DNA of 8,471 bases from JBJXGF01 sp046153015 (GCA_046153015.1 JBJXGF010000339.1:1-8471), one strand, 5' to 3'; counted from the stretch's first letter, positions 1 through 6,787 are shown. Numbers and translations are program-made. Notes: generated by a model not told the origin, from the sequence alone.

Positions 1-164
1 GCCCGGGCCCGGTGGCGGGCGCTGGCCCGGCGGCGGCGCTGCGCGGCCTCGTCGGCCTGGTCGGCCTCGTCGGCCCGGTCGGTCGCGTCGGCCCCGCGGG
101 CGGCGGGGGCCGCACCGGCGGCGTTGCGCGTCGTACCGGCCGGGGTGGCTGCCCGCAGGTTCAA
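1..164 (-). CDS. Start of an unidentified gene downstream of mraY, cut by the window edge
   Basis: A minus-strand frame with strongly coding-like codons (GCC, GAC, GAG, CGC) stays open from a TTG at 164..162 to the window edge, giving about 54 residues. The TTG overlaps the mraY stop as TTGA, the same style as the other junctions in this operon. A Shine-Dalgarno-like AAGGGCGG lies 6 bases upstream of it. The peptide is Ala-rich: first Ala/Thr/Gly, then a three-residue repeat around Ala-Asp (residues about 25-40), then a basic stretch of Arg, Ala and His (about 42-54). It looks like a disordered cytoplasmic N-terminal extension and has no recognisable domain. In dcw clusters the gene after mraY is often murD or ftsW. 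A basic cytoplasmic leader before membrane segments would suit an FtsW, but that is only a guess. The start codon is uncertain: no ATG or GTG lies in this frame between 164 and about 245, and a proline-rich alternative frame with a GTG also exists. Confidence 0.42.
   Translation of the reverse strand, partial: MNLRAATPAGTTRNAAGAAPAARGADATDRADEADQADEAAQRRRRASARHRAR
51..95. repeat. Five tandem 9-base units
   Basis: Five consecutive 9-base units beginning GTCGG occur on the plus strand: GTCGGCCTG, GTCGGCCTC, GTCGGCCCG, GTCGGTCGC and GTCGGCCCC. On the minus strand, in the frame of the partial gene, they encode a three-residue Ala-Asp periodicity (R-A-D, E-A-D, Q-A-D and so on). The units differ mostly at their last three bases, so the array is old or under codon constraint, not freshly duplicated. 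Confidence 0.75.
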
Positions 165-1198
165 TCCAGACCGCCCTTGTTGATGAAGTCGGCGTAGAAA
201 AGTCCTAGCCCAACGGCCACCGCCATTCCGTGGATGATCCAGAAGCGGATCAGCACGGTGGTCTCGGGCCACCCGCCGAGCTCGAAGTGATGGTGGATCG
301 GCGCCATGCGGAAGATGCGCCGCCGCTTGCGGGAGAGCCGGAAGCTGGCCACCTGGAGCACCACCGAGATCGTCTCGACGAGGAACAGGCCGCCGATCAC
401 GACGAGCAGGAGGTGGGTGTTGGTCACGAGGGCCAGCGCGGCGAGGCCGGCGCCGATGGCGAGGGAGCCGGCGTCGCCCATGAAGATCTGCGCCGGCGGC
501 GCGTTCCACCAGAGAAACCCGAGGCAGCCGCCGAGCATCGCCGCGCCGATCACGGCCACGTCGAGCGCGTGGGGCACGTCGTAGTCGCCCACGTGGCGGA
601 ACTGCCAGAAGCCGATCACCACGAACGCGGCGAAGGACAGGATGGCGGCGCCGGCGGCGAGGCCGTCCAGCCCGTCGGTCAGGTTCACCGCGTTCGACAT
701 CGACAGGATCAGCAGCACCGCCCACGCCGACCAGCCCCACCGGCCGAGATCGAGGCCGATCGAGTCCCAGCGGGTGAAGGACAGCTCGGTGTGGATGTTC
801 GTGAACGTGGTCATCGCCGCGGCGAAGCCGACCGCCACGAGGAGCTGCCCGGTGAGCTTCGTCCGCTTGTTGAGCCCGAGGTTGCGCTCCCGGGAGACCT
901 TGATCCAATCGTCGAGGAAGCCGACGAGGCCGCCGCCCACGATGGCCAGCATCACGAACAGGCCGCTGCGGGTGTAGATGCCCCGGTACAGGTTGCTCAC
1001 CACATAACCGAAGAACGCGCCGCCCACGATGGCGAGCCCGCCCATGGTGGGGGTGCCGGCCTTGGTGAGATGGCCCTGCGGGCCGTCCTCGCGGATCGGC
1101 TGGCCGATCTTCAGCACCCGCAGCGCCTTGATGAGCCAGCGGGTGCCGAGGAGCGAGAGCACGAGCGCCGCACCCGCGGCGATGAGGAGACGGATCAC
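161..1198 (-). CDS. mraY: Phospho-N-acetylmuramoyl-pentapeptide-transferase (MraY)
   Basis: MraY is an integral membrane enzyme that moves phospho-MurNAc-pentapeptide from UDP onto undecaprenyl phosphate, making lipid I. The 345-residue product is of normal family length, with about ten hydrophobic segments. Family motifs are all present: the Mg-binding Asp pair D96-D97 in GFLDDW, NLTDGLDGL at 172-180 with D175, MGDAGS at 240-245 with D242, and the APIHHHFELGGW histidine loop at 299-310 (H302-H304). The GTG start at 1198..1196 is preferred because it shares bases with the murE stop (GTGA overlap) and gives the expected first helix right away. A GAGGAG sequence sits about 11 bases upstream, and translation is probably coupled to murE. 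The frame also stays open far upstream through murE, but that part carries no MraY sequence. The usual murF gene between murE and mraY is missing. The product ends in NKGGLD, close to the typical MraY C-terminus. Confidence 0.98.
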   Translation of the reverse strand: MIRLLIAAGAALVLSLLGTRWLIKALRVLKIGQPIREDGPQGHLTKAGTPTMGGLAIVGGAFFGYVVSNLYRGIYTRSGLFVMLAIVGGGLVGFLDDWIKVSRERNLGLNKRTKLTGQLLVAVGFAAAMTTFTNIHTELSFTRWDSIGLDLGRWGWSAWAVLLILSMSNAVNLTDGLDGLAAGAAILSFAAFVVIGFWQFRHVGDYDVPHALDVAVIGAAMLGGCLGFLWWNAPPAQIFMGDAGSLAIGAGLAALALVTNTHLLLVVIGGLFLVETISVVLQVASFRLSRKRRRIFRMAPIHHHFELGGWPETTVLIRFWIIHGMAVAVGLGLFYADFINKGGLD

Positions 1199-2637
1199 CG
1201 GCGGCGCAGCTCCTCTCGGGCCACGACACGGTCGTCGAACTCGTGCACGACGCCGCCGATGGTCTGGGTCCGCTCGTGGCCCTTGCCGGCGATCAGCACC
1301 ACGTCGCCCGGGCCGGCGGCGTCGAACGCGGCGGCGATGGCGGCGCGCCGGTCGAGCTCCTCGGTCACGTGGTCGCGCCGGGCGAAGCCGGCGCGTATGT
1401 CGTCGAGGATCGCGGCCGGGTCCTCGTGGCGGGGGTTGTCGGAGGTGACGAACACGGCGTCGGCCAGCCGGGCCGCCACCTCGCCCATGGGGGCCCGCTT
1501 GGTGCGGTCCCGGTCGCCCCCGCAGCCGAACACCACCAGCACCCGGCCGGCGGGCTCGGCGAGGCCGCGAGCGGACTCGAGGGCCTGCTCGAGGGCGTCG
1601 GGCGTGTGGGCGTAGTCGACGAGCACGGCGTAGGGCTGGCCGGCGTCGATCGGCTCGAAGCGCCCGGGGGGCGGCGTGGCCTGCGCCAGGCCCTGGGCGA
1701 TCGCCTCGGGGGCCACGCCCAGCTCCAGGGCGCACGCCGCGGCGGCCAAGGTGTTGGCCACGTTGAACCGGCCGGTGAGGCGCAGCCTCAGCTCGAGGCG
1801 GACGGGCGGGGCGCCGGGAGGCCGCGGAGGCGTCCACGTGAACCGGGCGCCGAGACGCTCGGTGTGCAGCTCGCTCACGTGGGACAAGGAGTACCCGACG
1901 CTGGGGATCGTCGCGGCCCGGTGCAGCAGCGAACCGTGGGCGTCGTCGAGGTTCACCACGCCGCAGGCGGCGAACTCGGGCGTGAACAGCCTGGCCTTGG
2001 CGGCGAAGTACGCCTCCATCGTGGCGTGGAAATCCAGGTGGTCCCGGGAGAGGTTGGTGAAGACCGCGGCGGCGAAGCGGATCCCGTCGACCCGGTGGAG
2101 GGCGAGCGCGTGGGACGACACCTCCATGGCCACCGCCTCGACGCCCCGGCCCACCAGCTCGGCGAGGCGGGCCTGCAGGTCGGGCGCCTCGGGGGTGGTG
2201 CGCGGGCCCGAGAGCGTGCCGATCACCGCCGTCGGCAGGCCGGCGGCCTCGAGGATCTGAGCAAGCAGGTGGGTGACCGTGGTCTTGCCGTTCGTGCCGG
2301 TGACGCCCACCACGGTGAGCGCGCTGGCCGGGCTGCCGTACAGCTCGACCGAGGCCAGCGCCATCGCCGCCCTCGCGTCGGCGGCCACGAGCTGGGGCAC
2401 GGGCAGGGCCAAGCGACGCTCGACGAGCAGCGCCGCGGCCCCGGCCTCGACCGCCTGCGGGGCGAAGCGGTGGCCGTCCTCCTGCTCGCCGACCAGGCAG
2501 CAGAACAGGTCGCCCGGCTGCACCCGGCGGGAGTCGTAGGCGATGCCGCGGATCTCGGTGTCGAGGCCTCCCTGCGCGCTGACGGTCGGCCCGAGGGCCG
2601 ACCACAGGGCGCCGAGAGCCACTCGCCGGTCAGCCAT
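1195..2637 (-). CDS. murE: UDP-MurNAc-tripeptide synthetase (MurE), probably diaminopimelate-adding
   Basis: MurE is a cytoplasmic ATP-dependent Mur ligase that adds the third residue of the peptidoglycan stem peptide to UDP-MurNAc-L-Ala-D-Glu. The protein is 480 residues, normal for the family, and shows the three Mur domains. The N-terminal UDP-binding part contains AYDSRRVQPGDLF (33-45). The central ATPase has the P-loop TGTNGKTT (113-120), MEVSSHAL (171-178), NLSRDHLDFH (195-204) and K214 at the place of the carbamylated lysine. The C-terminal domain has LVDYAHTPDAL (339-349) and the specificity motif DNPR (400-403) followed by HEDP. DNPR is known from enzymes using meso- or LL-diaminopimelate, not L-lysine. 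The ATG at 2637 is in normal position and overlaps the end of ftsI by 8 bases; only a weak GGAAAG precedes it, so re-initiation after ftsI is likely. The gene runs into mraY with a GTGA overlap. Confidence 0.98.
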   Translation of the reverse strand: MADRRVALGALWSALGPTVSAQGGLDTEIRGIAYDSRRVQPGDLFCCLVGEQEDGHRFAPQAVEAGAAALLVERRLALPVPQLVAADARAAMALASVELYGSPASALTVVGVTGTNGKTTVTHLLAQILEAAGLPTAVIGTLSGPRTTPEAPDLQARLAELVGRGVEAVAMEVSSHALALHRVDGIRFAAAVFTNLSRDHLDFHATMEAYFAAKARLFTPEFAACGVVNLDDAHGSLLHRAATIPSVGYSLSHVSELHTERLGARFTWTPPRPPGAPPVRLELRLRLTGRFNVANTLAAAACALELGVAPEAIAQGLAQATPPPGRFEPIDAGQPYAVLVDYAHTPDALEQALESARGLAEPAGRVLVVFGCGGDRDRTKRAPMGEVAARLADAVFVTSDNPRHEDPAAILDDIRAGFARRDHVTEELDRRAAIAAAFDAAGPGDVVLIAGKGHERTQTIGGVVHEFDDRVVAREELRRR

Positions 2638-4705
2638 TGCCCGCTTTCCGCGGCGGCGCGGTCGTGCTGGTCGAGGTCGTGCGCGACGGCGCCGGCTTCG
2701 GCTGGGCTGGTTTGGTCTGGGCTGGTTTGGTCTGGGCGGGCTTGGCGGAGGTGGTCGGAGTCGCCGGTTTCGGGGCAGCCGCCGCCTTGGCCGGGGCCGG
2801 CTTGGCGGAGGTGGTCGGGCTCGCCGGTTTCGAGGCGGCTTTGTCCGCCGGGGCGGCGGTGGTCGTCGGGCTGGCCGCGGCCGCCGGCGGCGGGGCGGGC
2901 GCCTCCACCGGCGCCGGCTTCGGGGTGGGCGAGTTCACCACGTCGGGCGGGCTGGCGGCGGCGGGCGCCAAGCCCAAGAGCAGCGCCGTCTGCCGGGCGA
3001 TGCTGGCGAACGGCGGCGCCGCCACCTGGCCGCCGGAGTACGCGGCGCCGCGCGGGTCGTCGATCACCACCATCACCGAGAGCTGCGGATCCTCGGCGGG
3101 CAGGAACCCCACGAAGCTGCTCACGTAGCGCACGACGCCGTCGCGGTCGTGGTAGCCGCCCGTCGGCTGGGGCTTCCACGCCGTGCCGGTCTTGCCGGCC
3201 ACCGTGAACCCCTCGACCGCCGCCGCCCGCCCGGTGCCCTCGGTCACGACCCCACGCAGCATGTGGTTGAGCGTGTTCGCCACCTCCGGGCTCGTGACCC
3301 GGCGCCGCTCCGGCGCCGCCGCCGGCGTGGCCGTCCGGTCGTTCGCGACCACCTCTTTCACCAGGTTCGGCGCCACCCACTCGCCGTCGTTGGCGATGGC
3401 GTTGTAGGCGGCGAGCATCTGCACCGCGGTCACCGCCAGGCCCTGGCCGATCGGGATCGTGGCGATCGAGGTGCCCGACCACTTGCCCGGGGCGGGCAGG
3501 ATGCCGGCCTCCTCGTTGGGGAAGCCGACCCCGGTCCGGGCCCCGAAGCCGAAGCGGACCAGCTCCTCGTACATGCGGTCCTTGCCGAGCTTCTGGGCGA
3601 TCTGGATGGTCCCGATGTTCGAGGACTTGGCCAGGATCTCGGTGGCGGTCATCCGCTGGCCGCCGTTGTCGTGGGAATCGCGGAAGCTGTCGTCGGCCAC
3701 TCGGATGCTCGACCCGATGGTGAACTGGCTCTCCGGGGTGATCGCGCCGTCCTCCAGCGCGGCGGTGAACGCCACCAGCTTGCCGACCGAGCCCGGCTCG
3801 AACTGCGAGGTGAGCGCCAGGTTCTGGCCCACGATCTCGGGCTCGGCGCGGCCCGCCATGTTGGCCATGGCCAGGATCTCCCCGGTGCGCGGGTTGCTGA
3901 CCACCACCTGCCCGCCGGCGGCGTCGTACTGGCGGATGGCCGCCTCGAGCTCCCGCTCGGCGAGGTGCTGCACTCGCCGGTCGAGCGTGAGCACCACGTC
4001 GCCGCCGCGCACCGCGGGCACGAACTCCCGCTCGCCGATGGCGATGGTCTGGCCGCCCTCGGCCCGTTCGTAGAGGAGCTTGCCGGGCTGGCCCTTCAGC
4101 AGCTCGTCGTACTGCAGCTCGATGCCCGAGATGCCCACGTTGTCCACGTTGGTGCGTCCGAGCACCGAGAGCCCGAGGTCGCCGGCCGGCGCGAACCGGG
4201 TCGGGTCACGCTGGATGATCAGGCCGGCCATGCCCAGATCCTTCACCCGACGGGCGGCGGCGTCGTCGAGCCCGCGCTTGAGGTGCACGAACCGCCCCGG
4301 CGACCGCAGCAGCGCCTCCAGCTCGGGCTCGGGCAGCTCCAGCAGCGGGGCGAGTTGCGCCGCCGCCGCCCGCGGGTCGCCCACGAGCGCGGGGTCGGCC
4401 GCCACCGCCGCCCGCTCCACCGACACGGCCAGCTCGTTGCTGTTGCGGTCGAGGATGCTGCCGCGGTCGGCGGGCAGGGTGCGCACCCGCACCCGCTGAT
4501 CGAGCGAGCGTTCGATGAACCCGGCGCTGCGCAGCACCTGCAGGTCCACCAGCTTGAGCCCGGTCACGCCGAACAGCGCGGCGAAGCAGGCGCCGAGCAC
4601 CGCCACCCGCCGGCGCGACCGACGCACCGCCACCTCGAGCCGCTGGCGCGGCGGACGCCGCCGGTCGCCGAAGAGCCGCTCGCGGGGCACCCTCCGCCAC
4701 GCCAT
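2630..4705 (-). CDS. ftsI: Septal penicillin-binding protein / D,D-transpeptidase (FtsI, PBP3) with a long repetitive C-terminal tail
   Basis: FtsI is the class B penicillin-binding protein that cross-links septal peptidoglycan, working with FtsW, FtsL and FtsQ at the outer face of the membrane. The 691-residue product has a basic cytoplasmic start (Arg-rich, 1-33) and one membrane helix (about 34-54). A dimerisation/pedestal region follows with RGSILDRN at 81-88. The transpeptidase domain (about 265-580) carries S306-V-G-K309 within EPGSVGK, the S361-S362-N363 triad and K505-T506-G507. All catalytic residues are present, although Gly at the third position of the SxxK tetrad is unusual. After residue 585, about 105 residues are Pro/Ala/Thr/Lys low complexity with internal repeats; no PASTA domain is visible. 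The ATG at 4705 was chosen over longer in-frame starts because an AGGGGG Shine-Dalgarno lies just upstream (4714-4719) and it follows the ftsL stop by 4 bases. The upstream extension would be pure Arg/Pro. Confidence 0.97.
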   Translation of the reverse strand: MAWRRVPRERLFGDRRRPPRQRLEVAVRRSRRRVAVLGACFAALFGVTGLKLVDLQVLRSAGFIERSLDQRVRVRTLPADRGSILDRNSNELAVSVERAAVAADPALVGDPRAAAAQLAPLLELPEPELEALLRSPGRFVHLKRGLDDAAARRVKDLGMAGLIIQRDPTRFAPAGDLGLSVLGRTNVDNVGISGIELQYDELLKGQPGKLLYERAEGGQTIAIGEREFVPAVRGGDVVLTLDRRVQHLAERELEAAIRQYDAAGGQVVVSNPRTGEILAMANMAGRAEPEIVGQNLALTSQFEPGSVGKLVAFTAALEDGAITPESQFTIGSSIRVADDSFRDSHDNGGQRMTATEILAKSSNIGTIQIAQKLGKDRMYEELVRFGFGARTGVGFPNEEAGILPAPGKWSGTSIATIPIGQGLAVTAVQMLAAYNAIANDGEWVAPNLVKEVVANDRTATPAAAPERRRVTSPEVANTLNHMLRGVVTEGTGRAAAVEGFTVAGKTGTAWKPQPTGGYHDRDGVVRYVSSFVGFLPAEDPQLSVMVVIDDPRGAAYSGGQVAAPPFASIARQTALLLGLAPAAASPPDVVNSPTPKPAPVEAPAPPPAAAASPTTTAAPADKAASKPASPTTSAKPAPAKAAAAPKPATPTTSAKPAQTKPAQTKPAQPKPAPSRTTSTSTTAPPRKAGNG
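2703..2747. repeat. Tandem 15-base repeat in the ftsI tail
   Basis: The 15-base unit TGGGCTGGTTTGGTC occurs twice in perfect tandem (2703-2717, 2718-2732) and is followed by a diverged third copy (2733-2747). On the minus strand it encodes five-residue units of the type K-P-A-Q-T near the FtsI C-terminus (about residues 656-670). Two identical copies side by side suggest a recent duplication and possible length variation between strains. Confidence 0.85.
2741..2832. repeat. 32-base direct repeat with a 60-base period in the ftsI tail
   Basis: The 32-base stretches at 2741-2772 and 2801-2832 both begin CTTGGCGGAGGTGGTCGG and differ at only two positions, by eye. They encode the FtsI segments around 627-637 (PASPTTSAKPA) and 647-657 (PATPTTSAKPA), spaced 20 residues apart. 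This looks like an in-frame duplication of one 60-base unit, within which the shorter 15-base repeat then expanded. Confidence 0.85.
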
Positions 4706-4709
4706 CGTG

Positions 4710-5198
4710 CTACCCCCTCGCCCTGGCCGTCTGTGCTGTCTGTGGCGTCTGTGCCGTCTTGCCCGTCTTGCCCGTCTTCGCCGGCGGCGGGGCCTCGGTG
4801 GTCGGGGGCGCGGGCAGGGGCGTGGCCGTGTCCACCGGGTCCACATAGATCACCCGCGCCGGGGGCGTGAGGCCCAGCTCCGCCGCCCGGGCGAGGATCA
4901 GGTCGGGCGCCTCGAGCCGGGCCGCCTCGATGCGCGCCCGGTTGTAGTCGGCGGTGCGCTCGGCGATGCGCCGGTCGAGCTGATCGAGGCGGAGCTGGCC
5001 CTGCGCGAGCACCGCGTTGAGGGTGGCCAGGGCCAGGAGCACGAGGAACACCGCAATCATCGCCGCCGTGCCGAGCAGGCCCGGATCGCGCCGCAGGCGA
5101 CGGCGCTCCCTGCGCACCAGGCGCAGGCGACGGCGGACGCCGAGGCCCTCGCCCGCGTCGAGCGCGTCGCCGCGCAGGAGGGCGAAGCGGGCGTTCAT
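4710..5198 (-). CDS. ftsL: Cell division protein FtsL-like, bitopic membrane protein
   Basis: FtsL is a small divisome scaffold that joins FtsB/DivIC and FtsQ and helps activate FtsWI. The 162-residue product has the expected topology: a basic cytoplasmic N-terminus (1-40, with many Arg from 22 to 37), one hydrophobic helix at about 41-64, and then a coiled-coil-like stretch (about 66-98, LDQLDRRIAERTADYNRARIE region). This is followed by the family-type AAELGLTPPARVIYVDP (105-121). Sequence conservation in this family is weak, so the call rests on topology, the ELGL..P..V pattern and its place between rsmH and ftsI. The last 40 residues form an unusual Pro/Thr tail ending in K-T-G, A-Q-T repeats. 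The ATG at 5198 overlaps the rsmH stop as ATGA, with a GAGG-type site about 11 bases upstream, indicating coupled translation. The reading frame is also open through all of rsmH, but that part is not FtsL. Confidence 0.9.
   Translation of the reverse strand: MNARFALLRGDALDAGEGLGVRRRLRLVRRERRRLRRDPGLLGTAAMIAVFLVLLALATLNAVLAQGQLRLDQLDRRIAERTADYNRARIEAARLEAPDLILARAAELGLTPPARVIYVDPVDTATPLPAPPTTEAPPPAKTGKTGKTAQTPQTAQTARARG
4729..4780. repeat. Short tandem repeats encoding the FtsL tail
   Basis: Two perfect 9-base units GTCTTGCCC (4756-4764, 4765-4773) are followed by a partial third and flanked on the ftsI side by related GTCTGTG units. On the minus strand they encode K-T-G, K-T-G, K-T-A and Q-T-A type triplets at about residues 141-157 of FtsL. 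The array lies in the extracytoplasmic C-terminus, after the conserved part of the protein. Confidence 0.75.
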
Positions 5199-6181
5199 GG
5201 CCGCGCCGCCTCGGCGGCGGCGGGCGGGTCGGCGGGCAGGCGCTCGGCGGCCCGCAGCCGGACGGACGCAGACCGAGGATTGGCGCCCACCTCCGCCGGC
5301 GACGCCTTGCCGGCGCCCCGGCGCACGAGACGCACCAGCGGACGGGCGCCGCAGACGCAAGGCAGGCGGGGCGGGCAGACGCAGCCGCCGGTCTCGGCTC
5401 GGCGCAGCCGCTCCTTCACGATCCGGTCCTCCCCCGAGTGGTAGGCGAGCGCGACCAGCCGGCCGCCCGGCGCCAGGCGCTCGAGGGCGGCGTCGAGGGC
5501 GCCCGGCAGCGCGTCGAGCTCGCCGTTCACCTCGATCCGAACCGCCTGGAACACCCGGGTGGCGGGGTGGCCGCGGCGGTGGGCGGCGGCGGGCGTGGCG
5601 GCGGCGACCACCGAGGCCAGCTGCGCGGTGGAGCGCAGCGGGCGGGCGGCGACCACGGCCCGGGCCAGGCGGGCCGCCAGCCGGGGCGGCTCGTCGCCGA
5701 GGTCGCGGAACAGCGCGGCGAGGCGCTCGGGCGGGTAGGTGTTCACCACGTCGGCGGCGGTCAGGGCGGCGGTGCGGTCCATGCGCATGTCGAGAGGGCC
5801 GTCGAAGCGGAGGCTGAAGCCGCGCTCGGGCCGGTCGAGCTGGGGTGAGCTCGCGCCCAGGTCGAACAGCGCGCCCGAGAGGGGCCCGGCGCCGAGCTCG
5901 TCGAGCACGGCGCCCAGCTCGTCGAAGCGGGCGTGCACCAACCGCACCCGTTCGCCGAAGCGGCCGAGGCGCGCCGACGCCGCCGCCAGGGCGTCGTCGT
6001 CCCGGTCGATGCCGACGAGGCGGAGATCCGATCGCAGCTCGAGCAGCGCCGCTGCGTGCCCGCCTCCGCCGACGGTGGCGTCGACCACTGCGCCCGCCGG
6101 AACCGGCGTGAACAGCTCGAGCACCTCGGCGAGGAGCACGGGCTCGTGGGCGAAGTGGTGCGGCTCGTGGTGATCGCTCAT
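5195..6181 (-). CDS. rsmH: 16S rRNA m4C1402 methyltransferase (RsmH, MraW)
   Basis: RsmH transfers a methyl group from S-adenosylmethionine to N4 of C1402 in 16S rRNA, tuning the decoding centre. The 328-residue protein begins with the family-typical HEPVLLAEVL (12-21). The SAM-binding motif DATVGGGGHAAALL lies at 34-47, GIDRDDDAL at 57-65 and DLGASSPQLD at 107-116. Later come HPATRVFQAVRIEVN at 205-219, AYHSGEDRIVK at 246-256 and NPRSASVRLRAAER at 301-314. The usual motif reads HSLEDR, so Gly is a small change. A cluster of four cysteines (C267, C269, C275, C277) resembles the paired cysteines common in actinobacterial homologues. The ATG at 6181 is chosen because GGAGGG sits 6 bases upstream; a longer in-frame start at 6271 adds 30 residues with no family similarity. 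The stop overlaps ftsL by ATGA. It is separated from mraZ by a 183-base gap. Confidence 0.97.
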   Translation of the reverse strand: MSDHHEPHHFAHEPVLLAEVLELFTPVPAGAVVDATVGGGGHAAALLELRSDLRLVGIDRDDDALAAASARLGRFGERVRLVHARFDELGAVLDELGAGPLSGALFDLGASSPQLDRPERGFSLRFDGPLDMRMDRTAALTAADVVNTYPPERLAALFRDLGDEPPRLAARLARAVVAARPLRSTAQLASVVAAATPAAAHRRGHPATRVFQAVRIEVNGELDALPGALDAALERLAPGGRLVALAYHSGEDRIVKERLRRAETGGCVCPPRLPCVCGARPLVRLVRRGAGKASPAEVGANPRSASVRLRAAERLPADPPAAAEAARP

Positions 6182-6364
6182 CGGCAGCCCTCCGGCCAAC
6201 TGGCGCCCGCCGGGTTTTCTCTCCCGATGCGAGCAAGATGGCAAGAGCGGGCGGAGTTCTGGGTCTTCCATCTCGCCGGCCGGAAGGCTGCGGATGAGCG
6301 ATCGGCTCCACGGTCGAGCCGCTGACGGTTCGTTCTCTCTTCCTCCCTGTGAGCGAGTGGTGGA
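6182..6364 (-). promoter_or_regulatory. Untranslated mraZ-rsmH gap with hairpins, candidate leader RNA
   Basis: This 183-base gap is long for an otherwise tightly packed operon. In the transcript direction it begins with a purine-rich GGGAGGAAGAGAG stretch just after the mraZ stop, which has no start codon at a suitable distance. Next comes a perfect 6-pair hairpin CGGCTC-7 bases-GAGCCG (6303-6321), then a weaker pairing CTTCC/GGAAG across about 12 bases near 6265-6287. Last is a CGGG/CCCG hairpin with a purine-rich 8-base loop (6211-6226), about 30 bases before the rsmH start. A structured element called the mraW RNA motif is known upstream of mraW (rsmH) in Actinobacteria. Position and context fit, but I cannot verify its consensus from memory. 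An internal promoter for rsmH is the alternative; I saw no convincing -35/-10 pair. Confidence 0.4.
6188..6193 (-). promoter_or_regulatory. Ribosome binding site of rsmH
   Basis: GGAGGG on the minus strand lies 6 bases before the ATG at 6181. It is one of the strongest Shine-Dalgarno matches in the window and decides the rsmH start against the longer in-frame ATG at 6271. Confidence 0.85.
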
Positions 6365-6787
6365 CTAGTGGATCCCGAGCGTGGCGATCGCGTCGGCCAG
6401 GCTGGCGTCGCCTTGGGAGCTGATCTCGTCCCAGCGCCCCGGCGACCAGAGCTCGATGTGGTTGAGGGCGCCGGTGATCACCGCCTGGTCGACCAGGCCG
6501 GCGTAGCTCCGGAGCTTGGGCGGGACGACGATGCGCCCCTGGGCGTCAGGCCGGACGTCGGCGACCCGGGCGGACAGCGCCCGCAGTGCGTTGTGGTCGG
6601 CCTCTCTGCTGCGCACCTTCTCCTCGAGGCGAGCGACGAACTCTTGGAACTGGTCCGGCGTCCAGAGCGCCAGGCAGTTCTCGTAGGGGCCCAGGTAGCC
6701 GCCGTCGGACAGGCGGCTGCGGAACGCCGTGGGCAGGACGACCCTGCCCTTGTCGTCGAGCGAGTGCTCGAAGGTTCCGACAAACAC
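6365..6787 (-). CDS. mraZ: Transcriptional regulator MraZ
   Basis: MraZ is a DNA-binding protein of the SpoVT/AbrB fold that forms ring oligomers and controls its own dcw operon. The 140-residue protein is of usual length and has the two expected tandem AbrB-like halves. Each carries the D-x-x-G-R signature: DDKGRVVLP at 11-19 and DAQGRIVVP at 81-89. It starts with the family-typical MFVGTFEHSLDDKGR. The initiation codon is GTG at 6787, since that gives the canonical N-terminus and GGAGGGGAG lies 5 bases upstream. Its promoter region carries four phased TGGGG-like boxes, so negative autoregulation is likely. It is the first gene of the cell wall and division run, with lplA-like and HNH genes upstream outside the presumed operon promoter. 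Confidence 0.97.
   Translation of the reverse strand: MFVGTFEHSLDDKGRVVLPTAFRSRLSDGGYLGPYENCLALWTPDQFQEFVARLEEKVRSREADHNALRALSARVADVRPDAQGRIVVPPKLRSYAGLVDQAVITGALNHIELWSPGRWDEISSQGDASLADAIATLGIH

Noticed and set aside
161..2605. An 814-residue minus-strand frame that could be read as a long fusion ending in MraY
   Set aside because: Only the part after 1198 has MraY sequence. The upstream part is an Arg/Pro/Gly shadow of murE, open because the DNA is so GC-rich.
2703..2832. Repeats as a possible CRISPR or mobile element trace
   Set aside because: The units are contiguous, in frame and within the ftsI coding region. They have no spacers, inverted ends or target duplications.
1243..4870. Very long plus-strand open frames opposite murE and ftsI
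   Set aside because: They are His/Arg/Gly/Val-rich antisense shadows of highly conserved genes, with no motifs or ribosome sites.
6182..6271. N-terminal extension of RsmH by 30 residues
   Set aside because: The extension lacks family similarity, and a strong GGAGGG site marks the ATG at 6181.
4710..6311. A 533-residue minus-strand frame ending in FtsL
   Set aside because: It runs through rsmH in the wrong frame as Arg/Pro-rich sequence. The FtsL part begins at the ATGA overlap at 5198.
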